The notes: generated from the letters alone by a model not told the origin. Shown: positions 7,610 to 17,088, numbered from the stretch's first letter. The stretch: DNA of 55,154 bases from Caenimonas sp. SL110 (GCF_001044395.1 NZ_JANU01000045.1:1-55154), one strand, 5' to 3'. Program-made: numbers and translations.

Positions 7610-9532
7610 TCATGAGCTCTTGCGAACGCGCAGATACCACTCGCATAGCAATCTGACCTGCCTGTGCGTGTACCCCTTCTCGACCATGCGATTGACGAAG
7701 TCCTCGTGCTTTTTCTGTTCGTCGGCGCTGGCCTTGGCGTTGAACGAGATCACCGGCAGCAAGTCCTCGGTGTTCGAGAACATTTTTTTCTCGATGACTG
7801 TGCGCAGCTTTTCGTAGCTGGTCCACAGCGGGTTCTTGCCCGCGTTGCTGGCCCGCGCACGCAGCACGAAGTTCACGATCTCGTTGCGGAAATCCTTGGG
7901 GTTCGACAGGCCTGCGGGTTTTTCGATCTTCTCCAGCTCTGCGTTGAGCGCGGACCGATCAAAGATTTCGCCGGTATCCGTGTCACGGAACTCCTGGTCC
8001 TGGATCCAGAAGTCCGCATAGGTCACATATCTGTCAAAAATGTTCTGCCCGTATTCCGAATACGACTCCAGGTAGGCCGTCTGGATTTCCTTGCCGATGA
8101 ATTCTGCATAGCGTGCCGACAGGTGTTCCTTGATATATGACAGGTACTTCTGCTCGGTCTCCGCCGGGAACTGCTCGCGCTCGATCTGCTGCTCCAGCAC
8201 GTACATCAGGTGCACAGGGTTGGCAGCGACTTCGGTCGAATCGAAGTTGAAGACCTTGGAGATGATCTTGAACGCAAAGCGAGTGGAGATACCCGTCATG
8301 CCCTCATCGACTCCCGCGTAGTCGCGGTATTCCTGGTAGCTCTTGGCCTTGGGGTCGGTGTCTTTGAGGTTCTCGCCGTCGTAGATCTGCATCTTGGAAA
8401 AGATGCTGGAGTTCTCAGGCTCTTTCAGGCGAGTGAGCACGCCAAACTGCGCCATCATGCGCAGCGTGCCGGGCGCGCACACGGCATCCTTCAGCGAAGA
8501 ATTGCGCAGCAGCTTCTCGTAGATCTTGACCTCTTCGGTCACGCGCAGGCAGTACGGCACCTTCACGATGTAGATGCGGTCGAGAAACGCCTCGTTGTTC
8601 TTGTTGTTCTTGAATGCCTTCCACTCGCTTTCGTTCGAGTGCGCCATCACGATGCCATCAAACGGTATGGCGCCAAAGCCTTCGGTGCCCTTGAAGTTGC
8701 CTTCCTGCGTAGCCGTGAGCAAGGGATGCAGCACCTTGATCGGCGCCTTGAACATTTCCACGAATTCGAGCAGGCCCTGGTTGGCCAGGCACAGGCCGCC
8801 CGAGTAGCTGTACGCATCAGGGTCATCCTGCGCATAGGTTTCGAGCTTGCGGATGTCGATCTTGCCAACCAATGACGAGATGTCCTGGTTGTTCTCGTCG
8901 CCCGGCTCTGTCTTGGCGATACCGCATTGCTTGAGGATCGACGGAAAGCGCTTGACGACCTTGAACTTGCGGATGTCACCGCCGTATTCTTCGAGCCGCT
9001 TCACGGCCCACGGCGACATGATGCGTTGCAGGTAACGCGGCGCGATGCCGTATTGCTCTTCGAGGATGGGCGCGTCTTCGGCGTTGCTGAAAAGACCTAG
9101 CGGCGACTCGTTGACGGGCGAGCCCTTGATGGCGTAAAAAGGCACCTGTTCCATCAGCGCCTTGAGCCGCTCTGCGATGGAAGATTTGCCGCCGCCTACC
9201 GGGCCGAGCAGATAGAGAATCTGCTTTTTCTCTTCGAGTCCCTGGGCCGCATGGCGAAAGCACGAGACGACCTGCTCGATGGGTTCTTCCAGGCCGTAGA
9301 AGTCCTTGAAGGCAGGATAGATGCGAACCATCTTGTTGCCGAAGATGCGCGACAGGCGCGGATCGTGTCGGGTGTCGACGATCTCTGGCTCGCCTATGGC
9401 CTTGAGCATTCGTTCCGCTGCGGTCGCATACGCGAGCGGCTCACGTTTGCACAGGTCCAGGTATTCCTCCAGGCTCATTTCTTCTTCGCGCGTCTGCTCG
9501 TAACGCTGCAGAAAATTCCGGACTACATCCAT
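7610..9532 (-). CDS. prkA: PrkA family serine protein kinase / AAA+ protein (YeaG)
   Basis: A 640-residue protein with an N-terminal AAA+ PrkA domain and a C-terminal kinase-like domain. The Walker A motif GPVGGGKSSIAERLK is at about residues 112-126; the block GTEGFGAIPFDGIVMAHSNESEWKAF corresponds to the Walker B/sensor region. It is the first gene of prkA-yeaH-spoVR. A strong ribosome site TAGGAGGTTTC precedes the ATG at 9532. The E. coli homologue responds to nitrogen starvation and stationary phase, so a similar stress role is expected; the upstream region shows no clear sigma-54 box. Confidence 0.95.
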   Translation of the reverse strand: MDVVRNFLQRYEQTREEEMSLEEYLDLCKREPLAYATAAERMLKAIGEPEIVDTRHDPRLSRIFGNKMVRIYPAFKDFYGLEEPIEQVVSCFRHAAQGLEEKKQILYLLGPVGGGKSSIAERLKALMEQVPFYAIKGSPVNESPLGLFSNAEDAPILEEQYGIAPRYLQRIMSPWAVKRLEEYGGDIRKFKVVKRFPSILKQCGIAKTEPGDENNQDISSLVGKIDIRKLETYAQDDPDAYSYSGGLCLANQGLLEFVEMFKAPIKVLHPLLTATQEGNFKGTEGFGAIPFDGIVMAHSNESEWKAFKNNKNNEAFLDRIYIVKVPYCLRVTEEVKIYEKLLRNSSLKDAVCAPGTLRMMAQFGVLTRLKEPENSSIFSKMQIYDGENLKDTDPKAKSYQEYRDYAGVDEGMTGISTRFAFKIISKVFNFDSTEVAANPVHLMYVLEQQIEREQFPAETEQKYLSYIKEHLSARYAEFIGKEIQTAYLESYSEYGQNIFDRYVTYADFWIQDQEFRDTDTGEIFDRSALNAELEKIEKPAGLSNPKDFRNEIVNFVLRARASNAGKNPLWTSYEKLRTVIEKKMFSNTEDLLPVISFNAKASADEQKKHEDFVNRMVEKGYTHRQVRLLCEWYLRVRKSS

Positions 9533-9750
9533 GAAACCTCCTAAGAAGTCAGTTGGCCGTGCGCCTGTTTAACGCTGAGCCATGATCGCAATCTGATCCC
9601 CAAATTTCTCACCCACCTGTCGGAAGAACGCTGCCTTCACTGTAGGTCAACGATAGATAAAAACAAGAGCCCAAGGTTCCTAGGTGGAAACGCTGTCGTC
9701 CGTTTTTCAGGTGGCTGCTGGAGCACACGCAAGCGCCGTGCCCGGGGGGC
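9533..9750. other. Upstream region of the prkA operon
   Basis: No coding sequence is evident. The region must hold the prkA promoter on the minus strand, with an untranslated leader. I found no pair of -24/-12 elements and no confident -35/-10. Together with the palindromic repeat that follows it forms a 334-base gap between prkA and the histidine-kinase stop codon. Confidence 0.4.
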
Positions 9751-9863
9751 TGTCATGCCGGACTCGATCCGGCATCCACCGCGAAGCGGATGCGGCGCTT
9801 GATCAGTCATGGATTGCGGGTCAAGCCCGCAATGACAGTTCACGGGTCACGCCCGCAATGACA
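9751..9863. repeat. Dispersed palindromic repeat, copy 1
   Basis: Left arm TGTCATGCCGGACTCGATCC..., then the small hairpin CCGCGAAGCGG, a spacer, and the mirror arm ATTGCGGGTCAAGCCCGCAATGACA ending at 9837, followed by an extra degenerate mirror half ending at 9863. Each arm is itself a palindrome and the two arms mirror each other. The copy ends three bases before the stop codon of the histidine kinase gene at 9867, so it lies in the 3' untranslated part of that transcript. Confidence 0.85.
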
Positions 9864-9866
9864 GCC

Positions 9867-11114
9867 TTACGAGGCCGCAGGTTCGCGCTGTCCGAGCGTG
9901 AAGTAAAAGCTCGCGCCTTCGCCTGGCGCAGAGCCCGCCCACACGCGCCCGCGATGGCGTGTCACGACCTTGCGCACGATGGCCAGGCCCATGCCGGTTC
10001 CTTCGTAGTCGGCCACGGGATGCAGGCGATGAAAGGGCTCGAACATTTTCGAGGCGTAACCCATGTCAAAACCCGCGCCGTTGTCGCGCACAAAGTACAC
10101 CACCTCGTTGCCGGCGTCCTGCTTCATGCCGATCTCGATCTGCGCGTTCGCGGTTCGCGACGAGAATTTCCACGCATTGCCCACCAAGTGGTTCATGACC
10201 TGCATCAACAGGCGCTCGTCGCCATACGCGGGCATCGCAGCGGGTATCGAAACCTCGACCTGCCGCTTGCCCGAACGCTCACGGCAGGCCATCACCGCAC
10301 CATGGGCCAGGTCGGCCAGGTCCACTTCTTCCAGGACCAGGCTGGTGCGCGACAGGGTCGATAGCGTGAGCAGCGCATCGGTGAGTTCGGACATCTGGCG
10401 TACACCGGCCCGAATCCGCGACAGGTAATGCCGACCGCGGTCAGACAGATCATCACCGGCGGCTTGCTGCAGCATCATGCTGAAGCCGTCCATCGAACTG
10501 AGGGGCGCACGCAGGTCGTGCGCGATGGAGTAAGAAAAAGCTTCCAGTTCCTGGTTGGCCGTCTCCAGTTGCGCCGTGCGTTCGCTCACGCGCCTGGCCA
10601 GCGCCGCCGCCAGCTGCTCGGCCATGTGCAACTCGCGCTCGGCCGCACGCCGCGTCTCCGATATGTCCTGCATGGCGCCTTGCAGCCGGCACACCCTGCC
10701 GTCCACATCCCACTGCGCTTCGCCGATCGCGCGGACCCACACGCGTTGCCCACGGGCAGTGATGATTTCGCCTTCTATATCGAACGGCGTTCCATCGGCC
10801 AGGCTCTTGCTGATCATGGCCGACATGGCATCGCGATACTCGGGCGAAAAAAAGGCCAGCGCCTCTTCAGGCGTAGGCCGTGCGCCGGACGCCAGGTGAT
10901 GGATGGCGCAGACCTCTTCGGACCAGGTCACGCACCGCTCACCCACTACATAAGACCAGGCGCCCAGCCTGCCCATCTGCGCCGCCATGTGCAGCAGCGA
11001 CTGCATCTCGCGCAACTGGTCTTCGGCGCGCTCCGCCCGCTGCCGTTCCGCAGCCACCTGGGGAGTTTCCGCATTCGCGATCAACTCAAGGAGGGGCGAA
11101 ACAGAGGGTGGCAT
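9867..11114 (-). CDS. PAS-domain sensor histidine kinase
   Basis: A 415-residue cytoplasmic-looking kinase with no membrane segment. Order: N-terminal helix, a PAS fold of the PAS_3 type (about residues 40-170, with GRLGAWSYVVGERCVTWSEE), a coiled coil, and a HisKA/HATPase core. H-box FSYSIAHDLRAPLSSMDGFS with the phospho-acceptor His; N-box MNHLVGNAWKFS; G1 DNGAGFD; F-box MFEPFHRLH; G2 GTGMGLAIV. All are intact, so it should be active. The core is of the phytochrome/Cph1-like kind. I chose the ATG at 11114; a longer frame to 11429 would run through the divergent transporter gene. No response regulator gene is adjacent, so its partner is elsewhere. Confidence 0.88.
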   Translation of the reverse strand: MPPSVSPLLELIANAETPQVAAERQRAERAEDQLREMQSLLHMAAQMGRLGAWSYVVGERCVTWSEEVCAIHHLASGARPTPEEALAFFSPEYRDAMSAMISKSLADGTPFDIEGEIITARGQRVWVRAIGEAQWDVDGRVCRLQGAMQDISETRRAAERELHMAEQLAAALARRVSERTAQLETANQELEAFSYSIAHDLRAPLSSMDGFSMMLQQAAGDDLSDRGRHYLSRIRAGVRQMSELTDALLTLSTLSRTSLVLEEVDLADLAHGAVMACRERSGKRQVEVSIPAAMPAYGDERLLMQVMNHLVGNAWKFSSRTANAQIEIGMKQDAGNEVVYFVRDNGAGFDMGYASKMFEPFHRLHPVADYEGTGMGLAIVRKVVTRHRGRVWAGSAPGEGASFYFTLGQREPAAS

Positions 11115-11190
11115 CACGCCCGGGAGTATCGTTTTCCCTGCATGCGCAGCCTTAGGGAATTTTCTTAAGGCACCCCCATAATCAGTTCGC

Positions 11191-12696
11191 ATGAAACGCC
11201 TGGTGCTACTCGCCTGCCTGCTGGCCGGGCTCACGATCTGGACGCTCCCGGCGCCAGCGCAAGATGCAGGTGCAACGCTGCGGGTGGGCTCCAAACGATT
11301 CACCGAGTCGTACATCCTGGCGCAGGTGTTGGCGCAGACGGCGGCGCCGCATCTGCGTGAGCCGCCGCAGGTCAGGCAGGGCTTGGGCAACACCGCTGTC
11401 GTGTATGAGGCGCTGCGCTCCAACGCCATCGATCTCTATCCCGAATACGCGGGCACGATTGCCCTTGAAATCCTCAAGGCCGACAAGCCGATGTCGCTGC
11501 AGGCCATGCGGGACGCGCTGGCGGCGCTCGGGTTGGGCGTGGCGATTCCACTCGGTTTTAACGACGGCTACGCGCTGGCACTTCGGGAAGGTGATGCAGC
11601 ACGGCTTGGCATTCGCACCCTCAGCGATCTGGCCAAACATCCGCAGCTGAAGCTGGGCCTGTCCAACGAGTTCATCGGCCGCGCCGACGGCTGGGCGGGG
11701 CTGGCCCAGCGCTACGGCCTGAAGCAGCAACCCACCGGGCTGGACCACGGGCTTGCCTATGACGCGATCACTGCGGGCCAGATCGACGTGATGGACATCT
11801 ACACCACCGACGCGAAGATCGGCCACCTCAAGCTGGCCGTGCTGCGCGACGACCAGAACTACTTTCCGCGTTACGACGCGCTGGTGCTGTACCGGCTCGA
11901 CGTGCCCCAGCGTTTTCCCCAGGCATGGGCCGCCCTCACCCGGCTTGAAGGCAGCATCGACGAGGCCCGCATGATCGCGATGAACGCGCGCGCCGAACTC
12001 GACAAGCAAGCTTTCGATGTGATTGCGCGCGACCATCTTTCGGGCAAGGGCAAGGCTGCGCAAAATGCTGCGCCGCGCGGGTTCGCGGCCAAACTGTTCG
12101 GGCCGGACTTGTGGCGGCTGACGGTGCAGCACGTGGGCCTTGTGATCGGCTCTGTGCTGATCGCCGCCATCCTTGCGATTCCTTTGGCACTTTTGACCTA
12201 TGCGCGGCCGCGCGTTCGCGCCGCGTTGCTGGGCGTCACCGGCCTCTTGCAGACGATTCCTTCGCTGGCGATGCTCGCCGTGCTGATCTGGGCTGTCGGC
12301 GCGATTGGCATCGTGCCGGCGCTGATCGCGCTCACCATGTACGCCTTGCTGCCCATCATGCGCAACACCGTCACCGGACTTGGCGAAGTGCCGCAAGGCT
12401 TGCGCGATGCCGCATCGGCGCTGGGCATGAGCCACTCGCAACGGCTGCGCCTGGTCGAGTTGCCTTTGGCCTGGCCCACCATCCTGGCGGGCATCCGCGT
12501 GGCGACGACCATCGCCATCGGCACTGCGACCATCGCTGCGTTTGTCGGTGCCGGTGGATACGGCGAGCGCATCGTCACCGGGCTGGCCATCAACGACACC
12601 GGCTTGCTGCTGGCGGGCGCGGTTCCTGCTGCCGCGTTGGCCCTGCTGGCAGAAGGCTTCTTCGAGATCCTCGCGCGTGTTCGCGGGCGGCTATAG
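11191..12696 (+). CDS. Glycine betaine/osmoprotectant ABC transporter: fused binding protein and permease
   Basis: A 501-residue fusion. Residues 1-23 are a signal peptide ending near APAQ. Residues 27-290 are an OpuAC/ProX-type binding domain (VGSKRFTESYILAQV, LGNTAVVYEALRSNAIDLYPEYAGT, and the DVMDIYTTDA segment). Residues 310-501 are a permease domain with five or six membrane spans and the EAA loop EVPQGLRDAASALGMSHSQRL. It imports quaternary ammonium osmolytes. The usual arrangement has binding protein and permease as separate genes or the reverse fusion; the ATPase gene (OpuA/ProV type) is not adjacent and must be elsewhere. Starts divergently from the histidine kinase. Its stop lies ten bases before the next gene's ATG. 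Confidence 0.9.
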   Translation: MKRLVLLACLLAGLTIWTLPAPAQDAGATLRVGSKRFTESYILAQVLAQTAAPHLREPPQVRQGLGNTAVVYEALRSNAIDLYPEYAGTIALEILKADKPMSLQAMRDALAALGLGVAIPLGFNDGYALALREGDAARLGIRTLSDLAKHPQLKLGLSNEFIGRADGWAGLAQRYGLKQQPTGLDHGLAYDAITAGQIDVMDIYTTDAKIGHLKLAVLRDDQNYFPRYDALVLYRLDVPQRFPQAWAALTRLEGSIDEARMIAMNARAELDKQAFDVIARDHLSGKGKAAQNAAPRGFAAKLFGPDLWRLTVQHVGLVIGSVLIAAILAIPLALLTYARPRVRAALLGVTGLLQTIPSLAMLAVLIWAVGAIGIVPALIALTMYALLPIMRNTVTGLGEVPQGLRDAASALGMSHSQRLRLVELPLAWPTILAGIRVATTIAIGTATIAAFVGAGGYGERIVTGLAINDTGLLLAGAVPAAALALLAEGFFEILARVRGRL

Positions 12697-12706
12697 ACTC
12701 AAATCC

Positions 12707-15454
12707 ATGCGCACGTTTCTATTTTTCATCGCATTGCTGGCGTCGCTTACATCGCTTCCGGCCAGCGCCCTGCCCGCCAATGTCGAACATGTGGAGACGT
12801 TTCGCGGCGTCGCGCAGTACCGGCTCAAATCCAACGGCATGACGATCCTGGTGCTGCCGCAACGGGCCGCACCAGTGTTCACATTCATGGTTGTTTATCA
12901 CGTGGGCTCGCGAAACGAGTCGCCGGGCAACACGGGCTCGGCTCACTTGCTCGAGCACATGATCTTCAACAAGTCCACGCAGAACTTCGGCCGCGCGAAC
13001 GGGCACAAGACATTCCAGGAAGTGATCTACGAAGCAGGCGGCGACGCGGCCTCTTCCAACATGACGACCTGGTACGACCGCATGACGGGCTACTCGACCT
13101 TTCCGTCGGACAAGCTCGAACTCGCGATGCGCATCGAAGCCGAGCGCATGAGCCGCGCGCTCATCCTGGACGAGGAACGCAAGTCCGAAATGTCGGTGGT
13201 GCGCAATGAATTCGAGATCGGCGAGAACCAGCCGTCGCGCGTGCTGGCCAAGTCGGTGATCGCCTCCGCGATACAGGCGCATCCGTACCACTGGAGCACG
13301 ATCGGCTATCGCTCGGACATCGAGGGCGTGACCACGGAGAAACTGCGTGAGCACTACAAGACCTTCTTCCATCCCGACAACTCCTCGGCCATCCTGATTG
13401 GCGACTTCGATACCGAGGCCGCGCTCACCGCATTTGATCGACAGTTCGGCGCGATTGCGCGCGCACCCCATCCCATCCCGCCGGTCATCACCGTCGAGCC
13501 GCCGCAGGAAGGCGAGCGGCGCGCCAGCGTCAGGCGGCCCGGAACCGTCGGCCTGGTTCATGTCGCCTACATGCGCCCTGCTGCCTCACATCCGGACTTC
13601 ATGGCACTCGAAGTGCTGGGCGTCATCCTGGGGGACGGGGTCAATTCACGGCTGTACCGGTCGCTGGTCGATGAGGGACTCGCCACCAGCGTGGACGTCA
13701 GCAACTGGGCGCTGCGCGATCCCTTTGCGTTCTACATCACCGCGAGCAATGCGCCGGGACGCCCGCACCGTGATGTGGAAGCGGCGATCAAGTCGGTTGT
13801 GGCAGGCGTTGCAGACAAGGGCGTGACCGAGGTGGAACTTGCGCGCGCAAAGCGCCAGATTGAGATCGCCCACGTCCGCTCGCGTGAAGGCTCCAACAAC
13901 CTGGCGCGCAACATGGCAGAGGCTGTGGCATCGACCGACTGGAAATGGTTCCTGACCTATACCGACCGGATCGCCGCCGTGAGTGCGGAAGATGTGAAGC
14001 GGGTGGCGGCGACATATCTGGTGACGGATCGCGCGACGGTCGGATGGTTCGAACCGACCCCGGCTTCCACTGCGCCAGGCACGCCAGCAGCCGGCATCGC
14101 TGCCCCGCCACGCACCTCCGCGCCCGGTGCATCCATAGCTGAAGCCGCAGCAAGCAGCGGCAGCGAACAGCGCCTGCCCTTTGCACAACGCACCTCCCGC
14201 AAGGTGCTTGCCAACGGCCTCATCGTCGACGTGGTGGTCAATCGCGCGCTGCCAACCGTCAGTGTTCGGGGCCTTGTAACCGCAGGCGGCATCACGAATC
14301 CACCAACGCAAGCTGCGCTGTCCGATCTCGTGGGCAAGATGCTCTCGCGCGGCACCACGCTGCGCACCAAGGAGCAGATCGGCGCGCTGCTCAATGATGC
14401 GGGCGCTACACGGCGCTACCTGCCGCAACTCGCGGAGCTTGGCATCGAGGCCAACGGCATGGCGCGTGATTTGCCCATGATGCTGGGCGTGCTCGCAGAA
14501 GAATTGCGGCAGCCCGCTTTCACCGCCGCCGAACTCGCCCGCGCCAAACGAGAACTCGAAAACGATTACCTGCGCGCCGACGACGACACTTCGTTTCGTG
14601 CGCAGGAGCGACTGGCGCAGCTCTCGTTTTCAGCAGGGCATCCGTACCATGCGCCGGGTCGTGAAGCGCGAGCTCGCAGCCTGGCAGCGCTGACGCAAGC
14701 CGACCTGCAAGCGTTCCACAAGGCCCGATTCGGCGGCGCTTCAATGATCCTGGCGATCGTTGGCGATGTGGACGCGAACGCCACGATTGCGTTGGTCGAG
14801 AAACTGTTCGGCAGCCTTGCGCGCGGGGACCGGCCTTCGTTCGCTTCGGTCGCACGCACCACACCTGCAGCGCAGCCTGCACGCGAAGCAGTCACGCTGC
14901 GAGGCAAGGCCAACATGAACATCATCATGGGCATGCCCAGTGGCCTGCGCCGCACCGATGCCGACTTCGAAGCTGCACTCGTCGGCAATGCCGTGATGGG
15001 CCAGAACGCGTTGTCGTCGCGCATCGGCAAACGCGTGCGCGACACCGAAGGCCTGAGCTACTCGATCTACTCGCGCTTTTTGCAGAGCGACGAACTGGAC
15101 GGCGTGTGGCTGGTCAATGCCAACGTCGCGCCGCAAAACGTCGCCAAGGCGATCCGCTCCACGCGCGAAGTGATCGAGCTCTACGCGCGCGAAGGCGCAA
15201 GCGACGCAGAAGTCGCGGTGCAAAAGAGCTACTTCGAAGGCAACTTCAAGATCGCGCTGGGAACCAATTCAGGCATTGCATCCAACCTGGTCGCCGCCGA
15301 AAAATTCGGCTTCGGCCCGGCGTACCTGGACGAGTTTCCCAAACGCATCGCAGCCGTTACCACCGCGCAGGCCAACGAGGCCATGCGCAAACACTTTTCC
15401 CCTGCCAGACTCCACCTGGTCGTTGCAGGCGACCTCGACAAACTTCCGGATTGA
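12707..15454 (+). CDS. M16 family zinc peptidase, two-domain
   Basis: A 915-residue secreted or periplasmic peptidase with a signal peptide (MRTFLFFIALLASLTSLPASA). The first M16 domain has the inverted zinc motif HLLEH within GSAHLLEHMIFN (about residues 80-85) and the downstream Glu in EAERMSRALI. A Pro/Ala-rich linker near residues 450-480 leads to a second M16 domain (from LANGLIVDVVVN) that lacks the zinc motif and acts structurally. Such pitrilysin-like enzymes degrade peptides. The ATG at 12707 was chosen because it begins the signal peptide; a frame extending back to 12542 merely overlaps the transporter. Likely co-transcribed with the M20 peptidase, which starts 7 bases after its stop. 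Confidence 0.92.
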   Translation: MRTFLFFIALLASLTSLPASALPANVEHVETFRGVAQYRLKSNGMTILVLPQRAAPVFTFMVVYHVGSRNESPGNTGSAHLLEHMIFNKSTQNFGRANGHKTFQEVIYEAGGDAASSNMTTWYDRMTGYSTFPSDKLELAMRIEAERMSRALILDEERKSEMSVVRNEFEIGENQPSRVLAKSVIASAIQAHPYHWSTIGYRSDIEGVTTEKLREHYKTFFHPDNSSAILIGDFDTEAALTAFDRQFGAIARAPHPIPPVITVEPPQEGERRASVRRPGTVGLVHVAYMRPAASHPDFMALEVLGVILGDGVNSRLYRSLVDEGLATSVDVSNWALRDPFAFYITASNAPGRPHRDVEAAIKSVVAGVADKGVTEVELARAKRQIEIAHVRSREGSNNLARNMAEAVASTDWKWFLTYTDRIAAVSAEDVKRVAATYLVTDRATVGWFEPTPASTAPGTPAAGIAAPPRTSAPGASIAEAAASSGSEQRLPFAQRTSRKVLANGLIVDVVVNRALPTVSVRGLVTAGGITNPPTQAALSDLVGKMLSRGTTLRTKEQIGALLNDAGATRRYLPQLAELGIEANGMARDLPMMLGVLAEELRQPAFTAAELARAKRELENDYLRADDDTSFRAQERLAQLSFSAGHPYHAPGREARARSLAALTQADLQAFHKARFGGASMILAIVGDVDANATIALVEKLFGSLARGDRPSFASVARTTPAAQPAREAVTLRGKANMNIIMGMPSGLRRTDADFEAALVGNAVMGQNALSSRIGKRVRDTEGLSYSIYSRFLQSDELDGVWLVNANVAPQNVAKAIRSTREVIELYAREGASDAEVAVQKSYFEGNFKIALGTNSGIASNLVAAEKFGFGPAYLDEFPKRIAAVTTAQANEAMRKHFSPARLHLVVAGDLDKLPD

Positions 15455-15460
15455 ACACAC

Positions 15461-16876
15461 ATGGATCGTTCGCAAGCTCCTTCCCGAGTGGAAGCCATTC
15501 ACCGTTCCGAGCAGTCATTCGACTCCGGCGAATTCCGCGAGCTGATCGCGCGGCGCATCGCCATACCGACCGAGAGCCAGAACCCCGAGCGCGGCAGCGA
15601 ACTGGCGGCCTACCTGCACGATGAAATCCAGCCCGCATTCGAGGCCATGGGCTTTGAGTGCCGCACGCTCACGCATCCCAAGGCGCGAGCGCCGTTTCTT
15701 TTTGCGCAGCGCATTGAAGGCGCCAACCTGCCGACGGTGTTCGGCTACGGTCACGGCGATGTGATCCGCGGCCTGGAGCCCGAATGGAAAGAGGGCCTGT
15801 CGCCCTGGAAGCTGACCGAGCGTGACGGCAACTGGTACGGACGCGGCATTGCAGACAACAAGGGCCAGCATTCAGTCAACATGCTCGCGATGGCGAACGT
15901 GCTCAAGCTGCGCGGCAAGCTTGGCTTCAACGCGAAGTATCTGGTCGAGATGGGCGAAGAAACCGGCTCGCCGGGTCTGCGCGAACTGTGCGAGGAGCAC
16001 AAGCAACTGTTCGACGCCGACTTGCTGCTTGCATCTGACGGGCCGCGCCTTCGCGCCGACAGGCCGACGATCTTTCTGGGCACGCGCGGTGCGCTCAGTT
16101 TTGATCTGGTGATCGAGGCGCGCAAGGGTGGGCATCACTCGGGCAACTGGGGCGGGCTGATTTCCAACCCCGGCATCCAGCTTGCGCATGCGATTGCGAG
16201 CATCGTTTCGCCGACCGGCCAGATCCGCATCCACGAGTGGGTGCCCAGGGAGTTGCCTGCTTCGGTGCGACGGGCGCTTGCCGATTGCGAAGTCGATGGC
16301 GGCGCCGACGGCCCCGAGATCGAGGCGTGGTGGGGCGAGCCGGGACTGTCACCGGCCGAGCGCGTGTTTGGCTGGTGCTCGTTCGAGGTGCTCGCATACA
16401 AGACCGGCAATCCGCAGACGCCGGTCAACGCCATTCCGCCGACCGCGTGGGCGCGATGCCAGTTGCGATTCGTGGTCGGGCCGGACCCGAAGGAGTTCAT
16501 GCCGGCACTGCGCAGGCACCTGGATCGGCAGGGTTTTCCGATGGTGAAGATCGTGCTGACGAAAGACGAGATGTTTGCGGCGACGCGCATCGACCCCGAA
16601 GACCCGTGGGTTCAGTGGACGGCTGCGTCGATTGCGAAGACGACGGGCAAGAAGCCCGCTGTGCTGCCCAACCTCGGCGGCTCACTGCCCAACGACATCT
16701 TCACGGACATCCTGGGCCTGCGCACGGTCTGGGTGCCGCACTCGTATCCGGGCTGCTCCCAGCACGCGCCCAATGAGCACCTGCCGCCGGAGCTGCTGCG
16801 CGAAGCGCTGTCGGTGATGACGGGGTTGTATTGGGATATGGGTGATGGGGCCACGCCGAAGGCCAAAACCGTTTAG
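15461..16876 (+). CDS. M20 family metallopeptidase / carboxypeptidase
   Basis: A 471-residue cytoplasmic enzyme. Metal ligands are visible: His in YGHGDV (about residue 90), Asp in GIADNKGQH, the catalytic/metal Glu pair in MGEETGSPG, Asp in LLASDGPR, and His in SQHAPNEHL near the C-terminus. A dimerisation domain lies between about residues 215 and 350. The family cleaves dipeptides, N-acyl amino acids or related amides. It starts 7 bases after the M16 gene stop, implying one transcript. Substrate cannot be told from sequence. Confidence 0.9.
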   Translation: MDRSQAPSRVEAIHRSEQSFDSGEFRELIARRIAIPTESQNPERGSELAAYLHDEIQPAFEAMGFECRTLTHPKARAPFLFAQRIEGANLPTVFGYGHGDVIRGLEPEWKEGLSPWKLTERDGNWYGRGIADNKGQHSVNMLAMANVLKLRGKLGFNAKYLVEMGEETGSPGLRELCEEHKQLFDADLLLASDGPRLRADRPTIFLGTRGALSFDLVIEARKGGHHSGNWGGLISNPGIQLAHAIASIVSPTGQIRIHEWVPRELPASVRRALADCEVDGGADGPEIEAWWGEPGLSPAERVFGWCSFEVLAYKTGNPQTPVNAIPPTAWARCQLRFVVGPDPKEFMPALRRHLDRQGFPMVKIVLTKDEMFAATRIDPEDPWVQWTAASIAKTTGKKPAVLPNLGGSLPNDIFTDILGLRTVWVPHSYPGCSQHAPNEHLPPELLREALSVMTGLYWDMGDGATPKAKTV

Positions 16877-16884
16877 CAGAAGCC

Positions 16885-16975
16885 GTCATTGCGGACTCGA
16901 TCCGCAATCCACCGCGAAGCGGCAGCGGCTCTTGATCAACCGCTGCATGGATGCCGGATCAAGTCCGGCATGACA
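16885..16975. repeat. Dispersed palindromic repeat, copy 2
   Basis: Complete element: left arm GTCATTGCGGACTCGATCCG then CAATCCA, hairpin CCGCGAAGCGG, spacer, right arm TGGATGCCGGATCAAGTCCG then GCATGACA. It begins 8 bases after the M20 stop codon. It lies between convergent genes. Confidence 0.88.
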
Positions 16976-16989
16976 ACCGGAATAAAGGC

Positions 16990-17081
16990 TGTCATTGCGG
17001 ACTCGATCCGCAATCCACCGCGAAGCGGCAGCGGCGCTTGATCCATTGCGGCATTAATGCCGGGTCGTGGCCCGGCATGAC
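16990..17081. repeat. Dispersed palindromic repeat, copy 3
   Basis: A second complete element in the same orientation as copy 2, 15 bases further on. Its left half is identical to copy 2 through the hairpin; the right arm has diverged to a GCCGGGTCGTGGCCCGGC palindrome. It ends 7 bases before the stop codon of the convergent Bug gene, so copies 2 and 3 together fill the gap between two convergent genes and could terminate both transcripts. Confidence 0.88.
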
Positions 17082-17088
17082 GGCCCCG

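Noticed and set aside
6393..7817. 474-residue open frame on the plus strand
   Set aside because: Antisense shadow of yeaH and prkA.
9684..10364. 226-residue open frame on the plus strand crossing the repeat copy
   Set aside because: Made of repeat sequence and the antisense of the histidine kinase.
11115..11429. Longer N-terminus for the histidine kinase
   Set aside because: It would overlap the divergent transporter start and has biased composition; ATG 11114 suffices.
12542..12706. Longer N-terminus for the M16 peptidase
   Set aside because: The extension overlaps the transporter gene and would precede the signal peptide.
16885..17081. The paired palindromic elements as a CRISPR array
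   Set aside because: Units are two-armed palindromes of about 90 bases with no regular unique spacers.
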